From contig CANLZY010000012.1 in the NCBI GenBank assembly GCA_947495685.1, positions 1-64,000 on the forward strand: a stretch of DNA of 64,000 bases, given 5' to 3'. Made by a program: the position numbers and the translations under genes. Positions 1-8,811 of the stretch are shown here, in pieces (position 1 is the first letter of the stretch; every line of letters starts with the position of its first letter). The notes beneath the pieces are model-generated. The model was not told the DNA's origin and did no database searches. It saw nothing but the letters and a program-made list of their open reading frames with translations. This DNA is from an uncultured Tropicimonas sp. (lineage in GTDB: Bacteria; Pseudomonadota; Alphaproteobacteria; Rhodobacterales; Rhodobacteraceae).

Positions 1-244
1 ATAGCGATCCTCGGCGCTTCAGCGCCGCAATATACTTCGACCAGTTCGTGGTCTTGTACTTTGTAGGGGCCCAACTGTTCATACCGCCCAGCTATCAAAC
101 TGGATTCATGAGGTGAATCCTGCACGCGATTTGTGCAACAAAGCCGGGCCGAAACCACAAAACGCTGCTCGTTCATTCAAACCTCCATTTTGGAAGTTTG
201 AATCAGAAATCAAACCGAATGGGAATCCTGATTGTCCACAGACC

Positions 245-625
245 CTAGCTCATCTCAGCTTTCTGTCGGATGCCGCGAAGCTACGCAGTGTGACGGACGA
301 GAACGCCGAGCTGAAGCGCGTGCTGGCGGATGCGGTGCAGGAAACGTTGTTCTGACGGATCTGCCAGGAAAGAGCTGACAACGCCGATCAAGCGGCGATA
401 GGCAGCGCGACGTGCGATGCGGGGGCAAGATATCTCGCAGCGCCAGGCCAGCCAACTTGGCCATTGCCAGGCAGTGTATGCGAAGCAAACCCGAGAGGGG
501 GGTGATCTCAAAACTGACCGGTGTGATCGTCCGCCGGACAATCCCGAGATACGCGTGGAGATGAAGGCCGTTGCCAACGAGAGGCGGCGGTTCGGCTCGC
601 TCGGGCTGCATCCGGCAGAATAACT
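245..625 (+). pseudogene. IS3-family transposase relic (OrfA end and OrfB start)
   Basis: The stretch translates into pieces of an IS3-type OrfAB transposase. The OrfA-like tail reads DENAELKRVLADA (about 298-338), the usual C-terminal leucine-zipper segment. After a frame change comes an OrfB start with TTPIKRR, an in-frame TAG, SQRQASQLG, and the family-typical EMKAVANERRRFG at about 558-597. The frame then ends near 623, long before the DDE domain. It is therefore broken by a frameshift, a stop and a 3' truncation. Upstream, at 128-145, GATTTGTGCAACAAAGCC resembles the terminal repeats of common IS elements, but its partner was not found. The family call rests on motif similarity only. Confidence 0.7.
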
Positions 626-654
626 GCAAACCATCACAACTTGGAGGAGCCGGA

Positions 655-2208
655 TCAGTCTTCACCGCGTGCGTTTCTCTGCGTGATGCGTGCTCCGGCC
701 TTGACGATTTCCCAGGCTCCGCGTCTCGACCGCTTCAGGTTGGTCGCAATGCCAGCGGGTCGGGCTTCGCGTCTCGCTCTGTTCCTTTGGGTCTTCAGGC
801 CTTCAGCGTAAAGTCCGACCAACGCGCGGCGCACCGACGCGACGTTCCAGGGGGTCGTACCCGTGGAGGCGGGGATTGGTCGCTTGATCTCAAGCTCATG
901 TGCGGCTGCGTCACATACGTTTTCAAACAAATCCCACACGTCGTGCGGCAGTGAGTTTTCCGGATAGGGCCAGGTTGGCGCGAGTTGGTCGACGAAGGTT
1001 GTAACGAAGAGAATTGGCGGCTGCAGGCGTTCCGGCTCAGCCTCAAAGAACTCCTGGAACCGAGCCAGAGAAGACCTGTCGATCTCGCGGCTCGGTCTGT
1101 TGGCCTTCAACACCCAGACAACGATATCGGCGTCCAGGGCTTCTTCGACCACTCGCTTCATGATCTGGGAGCTGCCGTCCAGTCCGGGCGTGTCGAGAAC
1201 CCTGAAATCTGCGTCGCCGACCGACACTTCGTGAATCGTTGCAGTATCCGTTGTGGGCAGAGAATCGACTTCAGCGATGTCCTGGCCGGTCAGTGCGTTG
1301 ATGAGGCTTGATTTTCCAGAGCTGATCTGACCGACAAACGCCACCCGAAGTGCGCCATCGGGGCGGGCCAGGCGGCGCCTGTCGCCGGCTATCTCCTCCA
1401 GTTGAATCTCAAGAAGCTCCTGGTCGGATAGTCTGAGGTTGTCCGAATAAAGATCCACGGCCACCTGTCCAACGACTTCAAAGAGGGCTCTCTGCATTTC
1501 GAGGAGCAGTTCCCTGGAGACCGAGACACCAAGGTAGTCCTGAGAAGACCGCCAGACCTCGCTGATAACACCGTGCACAGGATTCGTCAGAAAGCGTTGA
1601 GCACGCCATAGAACCGATCCGGTCTCAAAGGCGTTCTGAAGGGTCTGCCGATGGCGCCAGGCCTGAGCCGGACGGTACAAGGAAACAGCATCAATGTAGG
1701 GAACATGTTTCTTGAGGATACGCCGATATCGACTGGGGACCTGTTCGGCAAAAAGCAGGAACTCCGGCAGTGTCGCATCGAAACTGTTCCTCCGGCGGCC
1801 TTCGAATTGCTTTGCCGCGGTTTCAATTACGGACACCGCAAGATCCTGGGCGGCGCCTGGCGCGTCGATTGGCTCCAGCAGCCTTTCGGCGATATGCGCA
1901 CATACGATCTTGTAGGCCGCTTTCTGATGGTCATCCCATTCCGGATTGGGATCGACATGTAGATCGGTCGAAACCTCCGAAGAACGGGCGGCTTCATCTG
2001 TGCCTTGATCGCTTAGAACTCGGTGGATGATGGCCACCAAGACGACAAAGGCTGCTATCGCGACGACGAACGGCAACAGCAGTCCGTTTTCCCTGAGCCA
2101 GACCCACCCCAACACGAATACGGCCAGCAGCGGCAACGCCACCCCAACGATGGCCAGCACTACCTCGGTTCTGAGGAGGAGTTTCCTAATGCTTCTGGGA
2201 GGTTTCAT
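655..2208 (-). CDS. Membrane-anchored GTPase of unknown role
   Basis: This is a 517-aa protein when started at the ATG at 2208. An in-frame start at 2235 would add nine residues. Two hydrophobic segments near residues 15-38 and 43-62 form a membrane hairpin, followed by a helical linker and a C-terminal GTPase domain. The P-loop GQISSGKSS lies at about 293-301 and DTPG at about 339-342. A TFVD sequence sits where (N/T)KxD is expected, so the base-specificity motif is weak. The C-terminus is basic. The layout recalls YcjX/YcjF-like and dynamin-like bacterial GTPases. The start lies inside the end of the upstream GTPase gene (about 23 bp overlap), so the two are translationally coupled and may work as a pair. 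Function is unknown; membrane association is inferred. Confidence 0.75.
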   Translation of the reverse strand: MKPPRSIRKLLLRTEVVLAIVGVALPLLAVFVLGWVWLRENGLLLPFVVAIAAFVVLVAIIHRVLSDQGTDEAARSSEVSTDLHVDPNPEWDDHQKAAYKIVCAHIAERLLEPIDAPGAAQDLAVSVIETAAKQFEGRRRNSFDATLPEFLLFAEQVPSRYRRILKKHVPYIDAVSLYRPAQAWRHRQTLQNAFETGSVLWRAQRFLTNPVHGVISEVWRSSQDYLGVSVSRELLLEMQRALFEVVGQVAVDLYSDNLRLSDQELLEIQLEEIAGDRRRLARPDGALRVAFVGQISSGKSSLINALTGQDIAEVDSLPTTDTATIHEVSVGDADFRVLDTPGLDGSSQIMKRVVEEALDADIVVWVLKANRPSREIDRSSLARFQEFFEAEPERLQPPILFVTTFVDQLAPTWPYPENSLPHDVWDLFENVCDAAAHELEIKRPIPASTGTTPWNVASVRRALVGLYAEGLKTQRNRARREARPAGIATNLKRSRRGAWEIVKAGARITQRNARGED

Positions 2209-3280
2209 GCTCTGAGCCTCTAAGCGCTTTCTCAAAAACAGCCTTTAATTCATCGTGCGTGGTCTCCTCGTTCTTGTCGCTCTTGAACAGGTAATAGGCG
2301 GCAGCTCGCCCCAAGGCGAAGGTCGTCGAGAAGCTGATTGCAGCAGCCGAGGCGGCACCAATTGTCTGACCCCATCCGGGCACGAGCTTTGCTGCCTGAC
2401 GAACGCCCAGGCTCGCGGTGAACCTGAGCACTGTGCTTGCACCCAGTGTTCCGGCAAAGCTCAGGCTCGTCTTGCGACTCCAGTCAGTGCCGTAGTGCTT
2501 GCCGATTCCGCGCAGCATCGCTCCCTGAATGCTCGGCACACCAATCAGGCCGACAACCGGTGCAACATCAACCGCGCCTGCGGCGGTTGCGAACTTCAGG
2601 ATCATTGGTCGGATACGTCGGAACGCATCGGACTCAGCATCGCGACCGTCATCGCGCAGTTTTGAGAAGGCGACCAGGGGCAACCATTGTGCGAGTAGGT
2701 CAAGAACTTCGCTCGTATCTGGGATTTCTCCAAGAGAAGCTTGTGCCGAAGGAAGTTCCTTCTTCGCGGCATTTTCGAAGATCTTCTGGTTGGACAACCG
2801 CGCGCGCTGCCGTTCTTGTTCGCTGTCGATCAGGTCTGTACCTGTGTGAACGATCCCTACCGGCGTCTTTGGGCTCTTTGAAAGAATACCGGCAAGGACC
2901 TCGGCGATTTCCCCCTGAACCGGGTCGTCCTTGCGAGCGACAATCAGGAGAGCGTGGCTCCTGCCTTCGCATTGCGCAATATCATCTTGTGGATTGTATC
3001 CAGCCTCGCCCAGACCGCGTGTGTCGAGGAAGCGGATCAGCGGTTGACCGGTCGGGTAGTCAAAAGCCTTCGACTGCTTCGTACAGGAAACAAATCCATT
3101 TCCGATCTCCAGGGCATCAAGCCCGGTGAGCGCAGCAACGAGCGAGGTTTTTCCTGCTCCGGTTTTTCCGAGCAGCCAGATCACAGGCCGAACTGACTGA
3201 ACCGCTTCCCAGATTTCATTGTCCGATGTCGGGGCCCCGGTCGCCGATCCAGTCTTCCACTGCGAGAAGTCGAACTCCAA
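2186..3280 (-). CDS. GTPase with DUF697-like C-terminal domain
   Basis: This is a 364-aa protein. The frame opens at a TTG at 3280, with GAAGGA upstream on the minus strand, and there is no ATG or GTG before the upstream in-frame TAG. The GTPase domain has P-loop GKTGAGKT (about 38-45), DTRG (86-89) and TGTD (146-149) in the place of TKxD. Residues from about 230 onward contain AAGAVDVAPVVGLIGVPSIQ and Gly/Ala-rich hydrophobic stretches, as in the DUF697 (YcjF-type) membrane-associated domain. The gene is first in a two-gene operon and overlaps the second GTPase gene. Pairing of a DUF697 GTPase with a second membrane GTPase suggests a heteromeric, membrane-acting machine; this is inference. 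Confidence 0.75.
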   Translation of the reverse strand: MEFDFSQWKTGSATGAPTSDNEIWEAVQSVRPVIWLLGKTGAGKTSLVAALTGLDALEIGNGFVSCTKQSKAFDYPTGQPLIRFLDTRGLGEAGYNPQDDIAQCEGRSHALLIVARKDDPVQGEIAEVLAGILSKSPKTPVGIVHTGTDLIDSEQERQRARLSNQKIFENAAKKELPSAQASLGEIPDTSEVLDLLAQWLPLVAFSKLRDDGRDAESDAFRRIRPMILKFATAAGAVDVAPVVGLIGVPSIQGAMLRGIGKHYGTDWSRKTSLSFAGTLGASTVLRFTASLGVRQAAKLVPGWGQTIGAASAAAISFSTTFALGRAAAYYLFKSDKNEETTHDELKAVFEKALRGSEHETSQKH

Positions 3281-3437
3281 TGCCGAATCCTTCGTCGATG
3301 CGTCAGAAGAAGCCTACGCCTGTGGTGGCGGGTCAAACAAGACGGACCTAAAATGAAGTGTTCCGATCGCGAGCTGTCCTCGCACCATATGTCAGAGAGA
3401 ACCGTCCCAGGGCCTGGCGTCGAAGCTGACGCAGGAG

Positions 3438-4052
3438 CTACGGTCCCCGGAGCTTTGCCAACTCTGATTTGAGAGCCTCGTTTTCGGCCTGAAGCTTCGC
3501 GATCTGCGGGCCTACGATCTCTTGAAGCGCATCCTCGGGATAAAGCGTCGGGATGTACTTTGGGCAGTTCCAATCAATGGCCACAACATCGACCACGAGA
3601 ATGCGCTCGGCTGGCGCCTCCGGGTTGTCCAGTCGAGCCACAAGATCGGTATCAACCTCGGAAACCAGTCTCAGGGTTGCCTTGCCTTGGATTTTCAGTC
3701 GGGCATGGTTCAGGTAGTCCATGAAAAACAAGGAAACGCGCGGTTCGTTTTGAAGGTTGCCCATCGAGATGAACTGGCGGTTTCCCCGATAGTCTGCGCA
3801 AGCCAGCTGGGCCGGGCCAATCACGTGCACGAAACCGCGCCTACCTCCACGATGCTGAACATAGGGCCACCCATCTTCCGTGATGCTGGCAAGATAGAAG
3901 CTGTCCCGCCTGCGAATGAAGTCGACGTCGTCTGATCCCAGATCGGCGCTTGTGCGATGCTTGTAGGCAGTCTGGTACTTGTTATAGGTGCCGTCGGCCC
4001 TTTGTAGATCGGCGACCGCACCGTGAAACATCACGTCAGCATAGCTTTCCAT
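3438..4052 (-). CDS. Pyridoxamine 5'-phosphate oxidase-family flavoprotein
   Basis: This is a 204-aa protein from the ATG at 4052 (MESYADVM), preceded by a purine-rich GGGGGCG. A start at 4118 is open but gives an unlikely N-terminus. The core reads DFIRRRDSFYLASITEDGWPYVQHRGG, split here as DFIRRRDSFYLASI then TEDGWPYVQHRGG, followed by GPAQLACADYRGNRQFIS and VSLFFMDY. This is the split-barrel FMN-binding fold of PNPOx-like proteins. Residues from about 170 form a coiled coil (LQAENEALKSELAKL). Proteins of this type often bind FMN, F420 or heme and act as general oxidoreductases; the substrate is not predictable. It lies on the same strand as the GTPase pair, with a 157-bp gap before that operon. 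Confidence 0.8.
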   Translation of the reverse strand: MESYADVMFHGAVADLQRADGTYNKYQTAYKHRTSADLGSDDVDFIRRRDSFYLASITEDGWPYVQHRGGRRGFVHVIGPAQLACADYRGNRQFISMGNLQNEPRVSLFFMDYLNHARLKIQGKATLRLVSEVDTDLVARLDNPEAPAERILVVDVVAIDWNCPKYIPTLYPEDALQEIVGPQIAKLQAENEALKSELAKLRGP

Positions 4053-4667
4053 CGTCGCGCCCCCACATTGGCCTGAGAAAACACAGTCAAGACCTCGTCC
4101 ACGCAAAGGGCAACTCACTTTTCTTTCCGATGCTGGCTTCTAACCATCGTAAGAAAGCGACCGGCTCCGGATTTGCCGTGCCGAGACAAAGACGCCGTTC
4201 ACGCTGCGAGGGGGCCTGTCGCCTCTGAATGGGCGGGACCAATGTCGGCAAACTCGGCGTGGACCATGTGAGCCTCCGTGCCGCCGGACAGATGGATCCA
4301 GAGACCACACCCGATGTCAATGAAATGCATCATCAGGTCGGCTGGACGATCCAGAAATGGGAAGAACGCGATCTCACGTTTGATAAGTTCGTCGTAGTAG
4401 GGGCGGCTATTCCCGTCGTGCCAGGAGATTTTCAACATCATCTGTGTCTCGCATTATTTGGATCCGGTCGACATCGATCTCTGTGGCAGCAGGATCATTG
4501 CGCATATGGGTTGGTCCGCCCGCCAGTTTCAGTCCCGCAATCGCGGGAACCTGAGGTGCACTTTGGATTTCAGGGTGCAACTATGACCGAATACCCGGGC
4601 TCAAGATGTTCTTGGCGCAAGCGTCGTTGATCCCGCGCCCGAGATAGAGCATTCGACAGGAGAAGCC
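4053..4667. other. Gap without a confident gene
   Basis: About 600 bp lie between the PNPOx-like gene and the membrane protein. A minus-strand open frame at 4199-4441 (80 codons) starts with two Met codons and has a protein-like composition (ISWHDGNSRPYYDELIKREI). No family was recognised and its ribosome site is poor. It may be a remnant of a longer gene. A promoter for the gene at 4668 must lie here, but no clear -35/-10 pair was picked out. Confidence 0.4.
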
Positions 4668-5342
4668 ATGTCTCGCACATCCATTCCCGTCATTACGTAC
4701 CGCTCAATCACGTTCGTGCTCGCGATTGGCTATGTGGCGTACCAAGTCGGGACGGGCGACTGGTCCAGTCCCGGTGGTCCGCTGAGGTTCCTGACAATCT
4801 GGGCCTTGGTGCTTTCGGCATACTCTGCGTGGAAGATGCTTTCGATCAGCCTTGGGAAATCAACTCGACCGGGTGAAGTTCCAGCAATGACGGCTGCTGT
4901 TTTCAACATCATGGTCGTCTACCTCTACTGGCAGTTGTTCCTCATTGATCCTGCGCTGGTGAATGGAAACGGACCGGTCGTCTGGCATCAGGAGTACTAT
5001 CTGCACGGGCTCGGACCGGCTTTGCAGCTGATCGATGCGTTGTTCATCGGGAGGGTCTTTCGCCGGATCTGGCGTGGAGTTGCGGCTTTGCTCGTCATGG
5101 TGCCGCTTTATGTCCTCTGGGCCGAGGTTTTCGTACGAGTTCACAACGATACGCCTGTTGGAAGCGTCACGTCGGGCCTGCCCTACCCGTTTCTCAACAA
5201 CATGGAATGGCCAGAGCGAGCGGAGTTCTACCTGCTCTACGGTGGCATCGCCTTGGCCATTCTAACGGCACTCAGCGGCGTCGGATGGGTGGCCAAACGG
5301 GCAATGCCTACTGGTGTGCCCGAAGAGCGCCCGCCGCGTTGA
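4668..5342 (+). CDS. Pr6Pr/FAR-17a-like integral membrane protein
   Basis: This is a 224-aa protein with a good ribosome site (ACAGGAGAAGCC before ATG). Six hydrophobic segments are visible, near residues 10-28, 40-58, 75-95, 112-130, 138-158 and 187-207. The pattern of a WQLFLIDP loop, then YYLHGLGPALQLIDALF, resembles the Pr6Pr and FAR-17a/AIG1 membrane families, where a conserved His in the central region is common. In eukaryotes AIG1-type proteins hydrolyse fatty-acid esters of hydroxy fatty acids. Whether this bacterial relative does so is unknown. It stands alone, followed by IS relics. Confidence 0.6.
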   Translation: MSRTSIPVITYRSITFVLAIGYVAYQVGTGDWSSPGGPLRFLTIWALVLSAYSAWKMLSISLGKSTRPGEVPAMTAAVFNIMVVYLYWQLFLIDPALVNGNGPVVWHQEYYLHGLGPALQLIDALFIGRVFRRIWRGVAALLVMVPLYVLWAEVFVRVHNDTPVGSVTSGLPYPFLNNMEWPERAEFYLLYGGIALAILTALSGVGWVAKRAMPTGVPEERPPR

Positions 5343-5582
5343 TCGGGATCGATTGCTTTTCCAGGAATTGGTGGAAACACCCCGTTCTGGTTTGTGGCAG
5401 CCGGTTCAGGGTTCAACCTCACGATCGCGAGGTTCAGGCAAGCGGCGACCGACAGCCATGCGATGTACCGGATCGAGCCTCCCGCTTTTAGGTGCTCGGC
5501 CCCCATGTTTGGGAAAGGGAGGGCTGGACCTCTCCCCGCCGTTGGACCACCCGGCTGAAAATCTACCGCCGGTTTGGGCTCA

Positions 5583-5729
5583 AGGTGCTTTCCGCAGGCC
5601 TGAACCGTTCATCAGCGCCGTCGGCGCGTTGTGCCCGATGGAGCCGTTGTGACGGACTTCGGTGTAGTCCCTGCGCCACTCCTCCGATTTTGACCGGGCA
5701 TCGGCAAGGTTCCTGAACCAGTGTGTGTT
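5583..5729 (-). pseudogene. IS3-family transposase C-terminal relic
   Basis: On the minus strand the translation NTHWFRNLADARSKSEEW followed by RRDYTEVRHNGSIGHNAP and ALMNGSG matches the extreme C-terminus of IS3-family OrfB (usual pattern HWF.sLaDAR...W..dYNevRPHsaig). Only about 49 codons remain and no DDE motif is left. It is embedded in about 700 bp of apparently non-coding sequence (5343-6049) and faces away from the IS256 relic next to it. Confidence 0.7.
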
Positions 5730-5784
5730 CCGGCCTCCGACCCCGGCCTCATCCATCGAGGCGAGGACGTGGTTCAGGCACTTG

Positions 5785-6055
5785 AACGGGTACGTCGGAA
5801 AATCGGCTGTCCTGCCCAGCGAGGCCAAGGTGTTCTGGGATGGATGTCTGCGCTTGTTGGGGAATCACGGCCTGCGAGAGGTCAAGCTGATCATCTCTGA
5901 CCAACATGAAACTCAGGGGGGGGCTGCTGCCAGAGTGCTGAGATCGACCATTCAAAGTTCGCCGTCAATGCTGTCTCAGGCAAACCAACCTCCCCAAGAC
6001 CGGCTCGTTTCAGGCGGCATTTGCTCCGGCTTTCGTTCTCAATTCCAACTCATTC
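5785..6055 (+). pseudogene. IS256-family transposase relic
   Basis: The translation LPSEAKVFWDGCLRLLGN followed by HGLREVKLIISDQHE and AAARVL corresponds to the central region of IS256 (mutator-type) transposases, which normally reads (G/S)LR.VkLVISDaHEG.kaA...vL. A frame change follows, after which GSFQAAFAPAFVLNS recalls the later RR.VsaAlr.aF segment. The catalytic D of ISD is kept, but the enzyme is incomplete on both sides. The relic ends at the stop codon of the TauE-like gene and so marks the left border of the catabolic island. Confidence 0.65.
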
Positions 6056-6898
6056 GACCAAGGCTGAGATTTGGCCGTAGAGATCCGCGAACATACGTGC
6101 GGACGTGAGCGCCAGGAAAAGCCCGAACGCCAAGCGCAGTGCGCGCCGCGGGATGGCGTGTGCGATGGATACGCCCACCCGCGCGAAGATCACGGTGAGC
6201 GGTACGATGACAGCCGCTGCCAGCAGATTGACGTAGCCCAGTGAGAACGGCATCAGCCCGTCGGCGCCCCAACCCGTGATCATGTAGATGACCGCACCGG
6301 GCAGCCCGATAATGAAGCCGATGGCGGCCGATGTCCCGACTGCCCGGCGTATGTCGTAGCCAAGGAAGTTCAACAGCGGCACGCAGACGGTACCGCCGCC
6401 GATGCCCATCATCGCCGAGACTGCCCCGGCGAGAACCCCCAGGCCAGCCCAGACCGGTTTAGGAAACGAGCGCGGCTCCGACTCCTGGCTCGGCTTGCGC
6501 AGGATCATGTCCAACGCAACCAGCGCCGCGACCACCGCAAAGACAGCCATCAGGATCAGGCCGCTCACGATCCCGCCGAGGGCGGCGCCGATCAGAACGC
6601 CGACCAGGATCGAGGGGCCCCAGAGCTTCAGCAGCCCATAGTCGACGGCACCCTTCTTGTGATGCCCCATTGCCGACGACAAGGAGGTGAACACGATGGT
6701 GGCGAGCGACGTCCCTACCGCAACCTGCATCGTAATCGCAGGCTCCATTCCCACGAGCGAAAGCGCGATATAGAGGGCGGGAACGATGACAATGCCGCCG
6801 CCGACGCCCAGTAGCCCAGCAAGCACGCCGCCGAAAACGCCCGCCCCGACGGCGACCGAGACAAGCGTCGTGAGTTGCCCCGCGTCGAGTCCTTCCAT
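6050..6898 (-). CDS. TauE/SafE-family sulfite/organic anion exporter
   Basis: This is a 282-aa membrane protein with about eight predicted transmembrane segments and the duplicated glycine-rich signatures of the family: GLLGVGGGIVIVPAL near residues 28-42 and MGIGGGTVCVPLL near 163-175. Relatives export sulfite, sulfoacetate or related anions, or act as permeases for small organic acids. It lies 79 bp downstream of the first FAH-family hydrolase on the same strand, so co-transcription is likely. It may carry the substrate or a product (possibly sulfite) of the island's pathway. The substrate is not shown by sequence. Confidence 0.85.
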   Translation of the reverse strand: MEGLDAGQLTTLVSVAVGAGVFGGVLAGLLGVGGGIVIVPALYIALSLVGMEPAITMQVAVGTSLATIVFTSLSSAMGHHKKGAVDYGLLKLWGPSILVGVLIGAALGGIVSGLILMAVFAVVAALVALDMILRKPSQESEPRSFPKPVWAGLGVLAGAVSAMMGIGGGTVCVPLLNFLGYDIRRAVGTSAAIGFIIGLPGAVIYMITGWGADGLMPFSLGYVNLLAAAVIVPLTVIFARVGVSIAHAIPRRALRLAFGLFLALTSARMFADLYGQISALVE

Positions 6899-6977
6899 GT
6901 GCTGTCCCTTCCGCGACGGCTTGGCAGAGACCGGCCCGGAGGGTTCCGCGCCGGCCGATAGTTCCAGATCGTCGGTC

Positions 6978-7664
6978 TCAGGTGACGCGCACCGTCAGAT
7001 CGCCAAGGCCGTCGACATGCACGATCATCTCGTCGCCTTTCTCCACCGGTCCCACGCCCGAGGGAGTGCCCGACTGGATCACGTCGCCTGGCGCCAACTC
7101 GAAATAGTTCGACAGGTAGGAGATCATCTCCGGCACTTTCCAGATCATCTGGTTCAGGTCACCCTCTTGCCGGACCTCGCCGTTGACCTTCAACTCGACG
7201 CGACCCTCGCTGAGGTGACCCACGCTTTCAACCGGGTGGATCGGTCCAATGGGGGCCGACCGTTCGAAGGCCTTCCCGATCTCCCAGGGGCGCCCCATCT
7301 TCTTTTGCTCGCCCTGCAGGTCCCGCCGTGTCATGTCCAGCGATACGGCATACCCGTAGACGTGGTCGAGCGCGTCCTCGACCGCGATGTTCGTCCCGCC
7401 GGATTTCAACGCAACGGCCATTTCGATCTCGTGGTGCACGTCCGAACTTTGAGTCGGGTAGGGGAACTCGCCCGAAGGGTCGAGGTTGTCAGGGTTTTTC
7501 TGGAAGAAGAAGGGCGGCTCGCGATCCGGGTCGTGCCCCATCTCGACGGCGTGAGCGGCGTAGTTGCGACCAATGCAATAAACGCGACGGACCGGGAACT
7601 CGGCGTCTGTGCCCACGATGGGCAGGCCCACGGGTTTTGGCGGGTCGATGATGAAATCTGTCAC
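6978..7664 (-). CDS. Fumarylacetoacetate hydrolase (FAH) family enzyme 1
   Basis: This is a 228-aa protein. The start is GTG at 7664, chosen because AGGAGG lies six bases upstream and the family N-terminus (TDFIIDPPKPVGLPIVG) begins there. The open frame continues upstream without family similarity. The divalent-metal ligands of the FAH fold are present: E79 and E81 in HHEIEMAVAL and D110 in YAVSLDMTRRD. The C-terminal GD.I.SGTP.GVGP motif is also present. Members hydrolyse acylpyruvates or decarboxylate/tautomerise 2-oxo acids. The gene is divergent from a GntR regulator, and the intergenic element at 7763-7782 is shared with the second FAH gene. The exact substrate is unknown. Confidence 0.85.
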   Translation of the reverse strand: MTDFIIDPPKPVGLPIVGTDAEFPVRRVYCIGRNYAAHAVEMGHDPDREPPFFFQKNPDNLDPSGEFPYPTQSSDVHHEIEMAVALKSGGTNIAVEDALDHVYGYAVSLDMTRRDLQGEQKKMGRPWEIGKAFERSAPIGPIHPVESVGHLSEGRVELKVNGEVRQEGDLNQMIWKVPEMISYLSNYFELAPGDVIQSGTPSGVGPVEKGDEMIVHVDGLGDLTVRVT

Positions 7665-7762
7665 GGAAGTCCTCCTCTGTATCCCATCTCCTTTAGTCAG
7701 AACTTGCATCGAGATCAATCCGAACCAATCCGAAAGATATTCATCGTCGTCGCTATGTTCGG

Positions 7763-7782
7763 CCCAATTTGATATTGGTTGG
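7763..7782. promoter_or_regulatory. Putative GntR operator between FAH 1 and its regulator
   Basis: The element reads CCCAATT-TGAT-ATTGGTTGG and contains the inverted repeat CCAAT-N5-ATTGG. An almost identical element in opposite orientation, with a 5-nt spacer, lies at 18628-18648 in front of the paralogous regulator. It ends 41 bp before the GntR start codon. A separate direct repeat CAATCCGAA/CAATCCGAA lies at 7716-7734. Binding by the local GntR proteins is inferred from position and conservation. Confidence 0.55.
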
Positions 7783-7823
7783 CTCCTGTGCGACACTCCA
7801 GCCAAACGCGGAAGAGACGATAG

Positions 7824-8510
7824 ATGCTGGAACGAATCGAAGCCAAGAATGCCGAAGCCCTGGCTCGTATCCGGGACTACATCCGCGAAGGGAATTTCAC
7901 CCAAGGGGACCGGATTCCTCCAGAGCGCCAGCTGATGGAGCAACTTGGCTTGAGCCGCGCGACCCTGCGGCAGGCACTCGAAGCGCTTGAACGATCAGGG
8001 GCGATCTGGCGCCACGTTGGGAAGGGAACGTTCATCGGCGACGGCCCCGAGAGCCTCGCTGTGGGCGAGGATACATTGGTAGATCTGGGCAGGCAGCTCA
8101 CGCCGATGCGCATGATGAACGCGCGTCTCTGTCTCGAACCGGCCTTGGCACGTGAGGCGGCGGTGCATGCCACAGGGGAGGCGATGGCTGCCATCAGTCG
8201 GACGACCAAGCAGGCGCGGGCCGCAGCCACATGGAGCGAATACGAGGCGCAGGATGACCACTTCCACCGCACCATTGCACAGGCGTCGGACAACGTGCTG
8301 CTTCTGTCCTTCTTCGACCAGCTGAACGGGGTGCGGCGCAAGGTGACCTGGGGCAGTGTCGAGCGGCGCAATGTGAAACCGCCGGCGGACCATTCCAGCT
8401 TCGACGAACACGAAGCGATCCTGCAAGCCATCGCAGACCGCGATGCCGACAGGGCGTGGAGCGCCATGCGAGATCACCTGAAGTCGGTTTCGGCGCGGCT
8501 GTTTCCATGA
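7824..8510 (+). CDS. GntR-family (FadR/FCD) transcriptional regulator 1
   Basis: This is a 228-aa protein. The N-terminal winged helix-turn-helix (about residues 10-75) has RIPPERQLMEQLGLSR, RQALEALERSG and IWRHVGKGTFIG. The FCD effector domain (about 95-220) has the metal-site residues expected in EYEAQDDHFHRTIA and, later, DEHEAILQAI and MRDHL. It is closely related to the regulator at 18655 (shared IWRHVG(K/R)GTF and DHLKSV motifs). It is divergent from FAH 1. FCD-type regulators usually repress and respond to organic acids, so it probably senses an intermediate of this island. Confidence 0.9.
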   Translation: MLERIEAKNAEALARIRDYIREGNFTQGDRIPPERQLMEQLGLSRATLRQALEALERSGAIWRHVGKGTFIGDGPESLAVGEDTLVDLGRQLTPMRMMNARLCLEPALAREAAVHATGEAMAAISRTTKQARAAATWSEYEAQDDHFHRTIAQASDNVLLLSFFDQLNGVRRKVTWGSVERRNVKPPADHSSFDEHEAILQAIADRDADRAWSAMRDHLKSVSARLFP

Positions 8511-8811
8511 GGCGACGCCCGACTGAATGCGGGCGCCGGCGACGAGAAACAATCGGCACTAGACCATCTTCTTCGGGCCGGGGGGATGGCTTTGGCGCAG
8601 ATACTTCATGAACTCAGGTCTGTCCTGGCCGCCGATTGACGGGTCGATACCTGCGACAGCGCGGGGACATCGTCGGGAGCAGCGGCCATGCCATGCTGAC
8701 CGGCGAGCTCCGAGTCGTCACGGGCGGCTGAAACGAAGTCAGGCCTTGGAAAACGGTCGACGCCGTGATCCAGAGGCCCTGACATTGAACAGCGAAAACT
8801 GGCTTCGGAAT
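8511..8811. other. Gap, no gene recognised
   Basis: About 300 bp lie between convergent genes. The minus strand carries a short open end translating as GIDPSIGGQDRPEFMKYL then RQSHPPGPKKMV and a stop at 8561. It looks like a C-terminal fragment of a protein but was not recognised. No clear terminator hairpin with a T-run was found. Confidence 0.3.
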
